From: BRHc4a sp049325055
GTDB lineage: Bacteria; Bacillota; Desulfotomaculia; Desulfotomaculales; Desulfocucumaceae
NCBI GenBank assembly: GCA_049325055.1
Contig: JBMOPB010000121.1
Location: 1 to 22,955, forward strand
DNA: 22,955 bases
Direction: 5' to 3'
Part shown: positions 20,210-22,955 of the stretch, piece after piece
Layout of the letters: each line of letters opens with the position of its first letter
How positions within the stretch are numbered: the first letter of the stretch is position 1
The notes under the pieces: model-generated
Told to the model about the DNA's origin: nothing
The model's database searches: none
What the model saw: the letters and a program-made list of their open reading frames with translations, nothing else
Translations under genes and position numbers: made by a program

Positions 20210-21725
20210 GTAACCCCTGAACTATGGATTCCAATAATCCCTCAATGGTGTATCTTGCCGCTTCGATATGAACCGGTATTCCCATCTGCCTCGCTGTTTC
20301 AGCGGTAACAGGCCCGATGCAGGCTATGCTGGCGCCGCCTATCAGTGCAGGAAGGTTTTTTTCTCCCAGTGCCGAGACAAAGTTTTTGACTGTTGAGGAA
20401 CTGGTGAAAGTGATCACGTCTATTTCACCGTCCTGCAGCATTCGCCGCACGCCATCGCTGTCGCCGCCCCCGGCAACGGTGCGGTAGGCGACCACCTCAT
20501 CCACCTCGGCCCCTTCCCGGCGCAGCAAATCCACCAGGGCCTTCCTGGCTATATCAGCCCTGGGGAGAAGAATCCGGTCTCCCTGACCTATCCTGCCTTT
20601 AAGACCGGCGGCTATTTCCTCGGCCCTGTACTCTGAAGGAACGTACTCGACCTTGATGCCGTATCCCTCCAGCCTTTCCCTTGTCTTTGGGCCGATGGCG
20701 CAAATATTAACACCCTTTAGGTCCCTTATATCCATGTCCAGTTTGAAAAGCCTGTCAAAGAAATACTTAACGCCGTTGGCGCTGGTAAATATTATCCACT
20801 TGTAGCCGTAAGCGCCGGCGGCGGCCCTGTCAAGGGGGCCGAAATCATCGGGGTCTTTTATCATGATGGTGGGGAATTCAACCGGCACTCCCCCCAGCTC
20901 CTCGATCCTGCGGCTGAGATCGCTGGCCTGTTCCCTTGACCTGGTGACAAGCACTCGGCATCCGAACAGCGGCTTCTTCTCAAACCAGACAAGCTTTTCC
21001 CTTAAGCCCACCACATCACCCACCACTATTACGGACGGGTTTGAAAAACCCTCTTCAACGGCCCTCCGGGCTATATTCTCCAGGGTGCCCACAAGAGTCC
21101 TCTGCTCAGGCCTTGTGCCCCAGCGAATAACGGCCGCCGGTGTGTCTTTGGGCCTTCCGTGCCTGATCAGGCTTGTGGTAATTGACGAAATATTAGCCAT
21201 GCCCATCAGGAATACCAGTGTGCCTGCGCTGTTGGCGATACCCTGCCAGTCAATGTCGGACTCAGCCTTTTCCGGGTCCTCGTTTCCCGTAATGACAGAG
21301 AAACTGGATGAAAGGCCCCTGTGAGTAACCGGTATTCCCGCGTAGGCGGGTACCGCCACGGCAGAGGTCACCCCCGGCACTATTTCAAATGGAATACCCG
21401 CCTCAAAAAGGGCCTCGGCCTCCTCACCGCCACGGCCGAATACAAAGGGGTCCCCCCCTTTAAGCCTGGTGACGGTTTTGCCCTCAAGGGCCTTGGCCAC
21501 AAGCAGCCGGTTGATTTCCTCCTGCTTCATCGTGTGCCTGTCCGGACCTTTTCCCACGTATATTATTTCAGCGTCCCGGCGGGCGGAAGAAAGTATTCCT
21601 TCGCCCGCCAGCCGGTCGTATATCAGAACATCAGCCCTGCGCACACACTCCAGGCCTTTCACGGTAATCAGCCCCGGGTCTCCCGGGCCTGAGCCCACAA
21701 GATAAACGATGCCCTTACCTGACAT
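20205..21725 (-). CDS. cobA-hemD: Uroporphyrinogen-III C-methyltransferase / uroporphyrinogen-III synthase fusion
   Basis: This bifunctional 506-residue protein closes hydroxymethylbilane to uroporphyrinogen III (C-terminal half) and methylates it at C2 and C7 to precorrin-2 (N-terminal half). Residues 1-245 form the SAM methyltransferase, with YLVGSGPGDPGLITVKG, the LKGGDPFVFGRGGEEAEAL block and PGVTSAVAVPAYAGIPVTHR. From about 253 the HemD domain begins (CRVLVTRSREQASDLSRRIE), with FTSANGVKYFFDRL and ITFTSSSTVKNFVSAL in its two lobes. This fusion is common in Clostridia. The ATG at 21725 overlaps hemC by 11 nt, with GGGAG upstream inside hemC. Confidence 0.95.
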   Translation of the reverse strand: MSGKGIVYLVGSGPGDPGLITVKGLECVRRADVLIYDRLAGEGILSSARRDAEIIYVGKGPDRHTMKQEEINRLLVAKALEGKTVTRLKGGDPFVFGRGGEEAEALFEAGIPFEIVPGVTSAVAVPAYAGIPVTHRGLSSSFSVITGNEDPEKAESDIDWQGIANSAGTLVFLMGMANISSITTSLIRHGRPKDTPAAVIRWGTRPEQRTLVGTLENIARRAVEEGFSNPSVIVVGDVVGLREKLVWFEKKPLFGCRVLVTRSREQASDLSRRIEELGGVPVEFPTIMIKDPDDFGPLDRAAAGAYGYKWIIFTSANGVKYFFDRLFKLDMDIRDLKGVNICAIGPKTRERLEGYGIKVEYVPSEYRAEEIAAGLKGRIGQGDRILLPRADIARKALVDLLRREGAEVDEVVAYRTVAGGGDSDGVRRMLQDGEIDVITFTSSSTVKNFVSALGEKNLPALIGGASIACIGPVTAETARQMGIPVHIEAARYTIEGLLESIVQGLP

Positions 21726-22656
21726 TTACATCAAACTCCCGTCTGACCTTCTTGAGTATTTCACCGGCCCCCTCGGCGATCAATTCCTCCGCCAGGCGCA
21801 CGCCGAGTCCCGCAGGGTCGCCGGCCGGCCCGGACAGTGACTTTCTGATCATCATATTGCCCTCCAGGTCGGCCACCATGGCGTCCAGCACTATTTCATC
21901 ACCGTCGGGGATGGCCAGAGCCCCAATGGGAATCTGGCATCCACCTTCCAGAGTCCTCATCAGAGACCTTTCGGCGGTTATGGCTGTTCTTGTGGGGGCG
22001 TGGTCCAGTTTATCCAGCAGCCGTAAAATTTCCCGGTCGTCCTCCCTGGCCTCGACACCGATGGCTCCCTGTCCCACCGCCGGTAAAACTACATCAAAGG
22101 GCAGCATTTCGGTGATCCTCTCCCTGTAACCCAGCCTGACGAGACCGGCATAGGCCAGCACCAGGGCATCGATATCCTGTTCGTCAAGTTTCTTCAACCG
22201 GGTATTGAGGTTGCCTCTGACATTTACCATTTTAAAACCGGGCCTGAATCTTTTCAACTGGGCTATCCTGCGGAGGCTGCTGGTCCCTATCACCGCGTCC
22301 GCAGGCAAATGGGAAAGATCTTCCCCTGTCTTGGAAACCAGCACGTCGCCGGGGTATTCGCGGCGGCATATGGCTCCAATCACCAGCCCGTCCGGAAGTC
22401 TTGTGGGCAGGTCTTTCATGCTGTGCACTGCAATATCCACTTCGCCGCTTAACATCGCCACTTCCAGTTCCCTGGTAAACAGACCCTTGTCACCTATCTT
22501 GGCCAGGGCGGCGTCCAGAATGTTGTCTCCCTTGGTCTTTATTCCAACCAGGCTTACAGAGGCGCCCGGGATGATTTCCTTTAATCTTTCGGCCACCCAG
22601 CCGGCCTGCCACAGGGCAAGCCTGCTTTCCCTCGTGCCAATTCTTATCTCACGCAT
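21715..22656 (-). CDS. hemC: Hydroxymethylbilane synthase (porphobilinogen deaminase)
   Basis: HemC links four porphobilinogen units into hydroxymethylbilane. The 313-residue enzyme has the N-terminal RIGTRESRLALWQA, the DIAVHSMKDLP motif with the catalytic Asp, and the GTSSLRR substrate loop. The dipyrromethane cofactor attaches at Cys240 in LEGGCQIPIGA. ATG 22656 is chosen because GGAGG is 6 nt upstream; the TTG at 22659 is adjacent but less well placed. It is the first recognisable gene of the cluster, with an A/T-rich space upstream that contains an 18-bp palindrome. No hemA is visible between it and the window edge. Confidence 0.97.
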   Translation of the reverse strand: MREIRIGTRESRLALWQAGWVAERLKEIIPGASVSLVGIKTKGDNILDAALAKIGDKGLFTRELEVAMLSGEVDIAVHSMKDLPTRLPDGLVIGAICRREYPGDVLVSKTGEDLSHLPADAVIGTSSLRRIAQLKRFRPGFKMVNVRGNLNTRLKKLDEQDIDALVLAYAGLVRLGYRERITEMLPFDVVLPAVGQGAIGVEAREDDREILRLLDKLDHAPTRTAITAERSLMRTLEGGCQIPIGALAIPDGDEIVLDAMVADLEGNMMIRKSLSGPAGDPAGLGVRLAEELIAEGAGEILKKVRREFDVNVR

Positions 22657-22749
22657 CAAAATCCTCCACTATTCCGGGTTCCGGCTTTATCAATTTCTTT
22701 TTATAGTATTTCTATATTTTGACTTTAGATATAATTTTTCTCCTTTCCG

Positions 22750-22766
22750 TTCTCTGTGTCCTCCGT
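22750..22766 (-). repeat. Dispersed AACCACAGAG repeat, copy 5 (partial, inverted)
   Basis: TTCTCTGTGTCCTCCGT is a shortened reverse-complement copy upstream of hemC, next to an 18-bp palindrome. Confidence 0.55.
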
Positions 22767-22770
22767 AATT

Positions 22771-22788
22771 CAAAGAAAATTTTCTTTG
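22771..22788. promoter_or_regulatory. Perfect 18-bp palindrome upstream of hemC
   Basis: CAAAGAAAATTTTCTTTG is a perfect palindrome with no loop, 115 nt before the hemC start. It could be an operator for the tetrapyrrole operon. No matching regulator family is recognised. Confidence 0.4.
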
Positions 22789-22805
22789 CTTTATACAAGC
22801 CTCAA

Positions 22806-22826
22806 GCGGGGCAATTATAGCCCCGC
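22806..22826 (-). terminator. Hairpin after the partial gene at the right edge
   Basis: GCGGGGC pairs perfectly with GCCCCGC over a 7-nt A/T loop, 27 nt after the stop of the fragment at 22853. It lacks a T-run on the minus strand, so termination is uncertain. If it does terminate, hemC starts a new transcript. Confidence 0.5.
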
Positions 22827-22852
22827 CCGCGAACTTTTTCAGCTAATATGGA

Positions 22853-22954
22853 TCAGCGCCTTTTTAACAGCTTGATTTCCGACCTGGCCATTTTTTCAGA
22901 CTTTGGCTGCTGGCCGGGTACATCCAGGTCGAATAAATTCTGCACAACCTCGGT
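22853..22954 (-). CDS. C-terminal fragment of an unidentified gene (runs off the right edge)
   Basis: One minus-strand frame is open from the edge to a TGA at 22853-22855, giving 33 residues: NLFDLDVPGQQPKSEKMARS and a basic IKLLKRR tail. The other two frames contain stops or look non-coding. The fragment is too short to identify; it does not look like the end of HemA. It is followed by a GC-rich hairpin. Confidence 0.4.
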   Translation of the reverse strand, partial: TEVVQNLFDLDVPGQQPKSEKMARSEIKLLKRR

Positions 22955-22955
22955 A

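Noticed and set aside
22806..22826. T-box or other riboswitch in front of hemC
   Set aside because: Only a simple hairpin and an A/T-rich stretch; no conserved T-box, cobalamin or other riboswitch motifs were recognised.
1..22955. CRISPR array, prophage, transposase or toxin-antitoxin genes
   Set aside because: No regularly spaced identical repeats, no transposase or integrase frames and no toxin-antitoxin pair recognised; the repeats present are short and dispersed.

Overview
The window comes from an anaerobic, endospore-forming Firmicute, most likely of the Peptococcaceae / Desulfotomaculum-Pelotomaculum type. This rests on gene content and not on a database search: a three-gene spore germinant receptor operon (gerKA-KB-KC), a short protein like the N-terminal domain of the spore protease YabG, a DUF3243 protein, the NADH/NAD+ sensor Rex, strong AGGAGG ribosome binding sites with frequent GTG/TTG starts, and the siroheme-dependent (Ahb) route to heme typical of anaerobes.

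Left part (1-6800). This holds the N-terminal part of a TldD/PmbA-family protein, the YabG-like small gene, a DUF3243 gene, a tRNA-Leu(CAG) with its own promoter, a frameshifted remnant of a VWA/CoxE-type gene, yjbQ, rex with a near-consensus sigma-A promoter, a cyclase-family hydrolase, an FAD-dependent oxidoreductase, two coupled small helical proteins, and a membrane protein followed by a 33-residue single-span peptide gene. Most genes are on the minus strand, and the spaces between them carry dispersed repeats.

Middle part (6800-14280). The gerKA-gerKB-gerKC operon has overlapping genes. It is followed by a small two-helix membrane protein, a ZIP-type metal transporter and a methyl-accepting chemotaxis protein. 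The chemoreceptor leader region contains two palindromes.

Right part (14285-22656). This is a tetrapyrrole cluster on the minus strand, transcribed in the order hemC, cobA-hemD fusion, ahbC, hemB, ahbD, then ahbA-ahbB, then hemL. HemL makes 5-aminolevulinate, HemB and HemC build hydroxymethylbilane, and the HemD half closes the ring to uroporphyrinogen III. The CobA half methylates that to precorrin-2. After oxidation and iron insertion (genes not seen here), AhbA/AhbB decarboxylate siroheme, AhbC makes Fe-coproporphyrin III and AhbD makes heme b. No protoporphyrin-route gene (hemE/F/N/G/H/Y) is visible. Overlaps, 1-nt junctions and a hairpin covering the ahbC ribosome binding site suggest translational coupling.

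Three dispersed repeat families occur in the spaces between genes: AACCACAGAG-type, GATTCTG-type, and a 35-bp GGCCACA...TTGTGG element. One repeat appears to encode the C-terminal tail of AhbC. I did not find a clearly new multi-gene system. The more unusual observations are small: candidate ATA start codons, tiny genes, structured leaders, repeat-derived protein sequence and a decayed gene.
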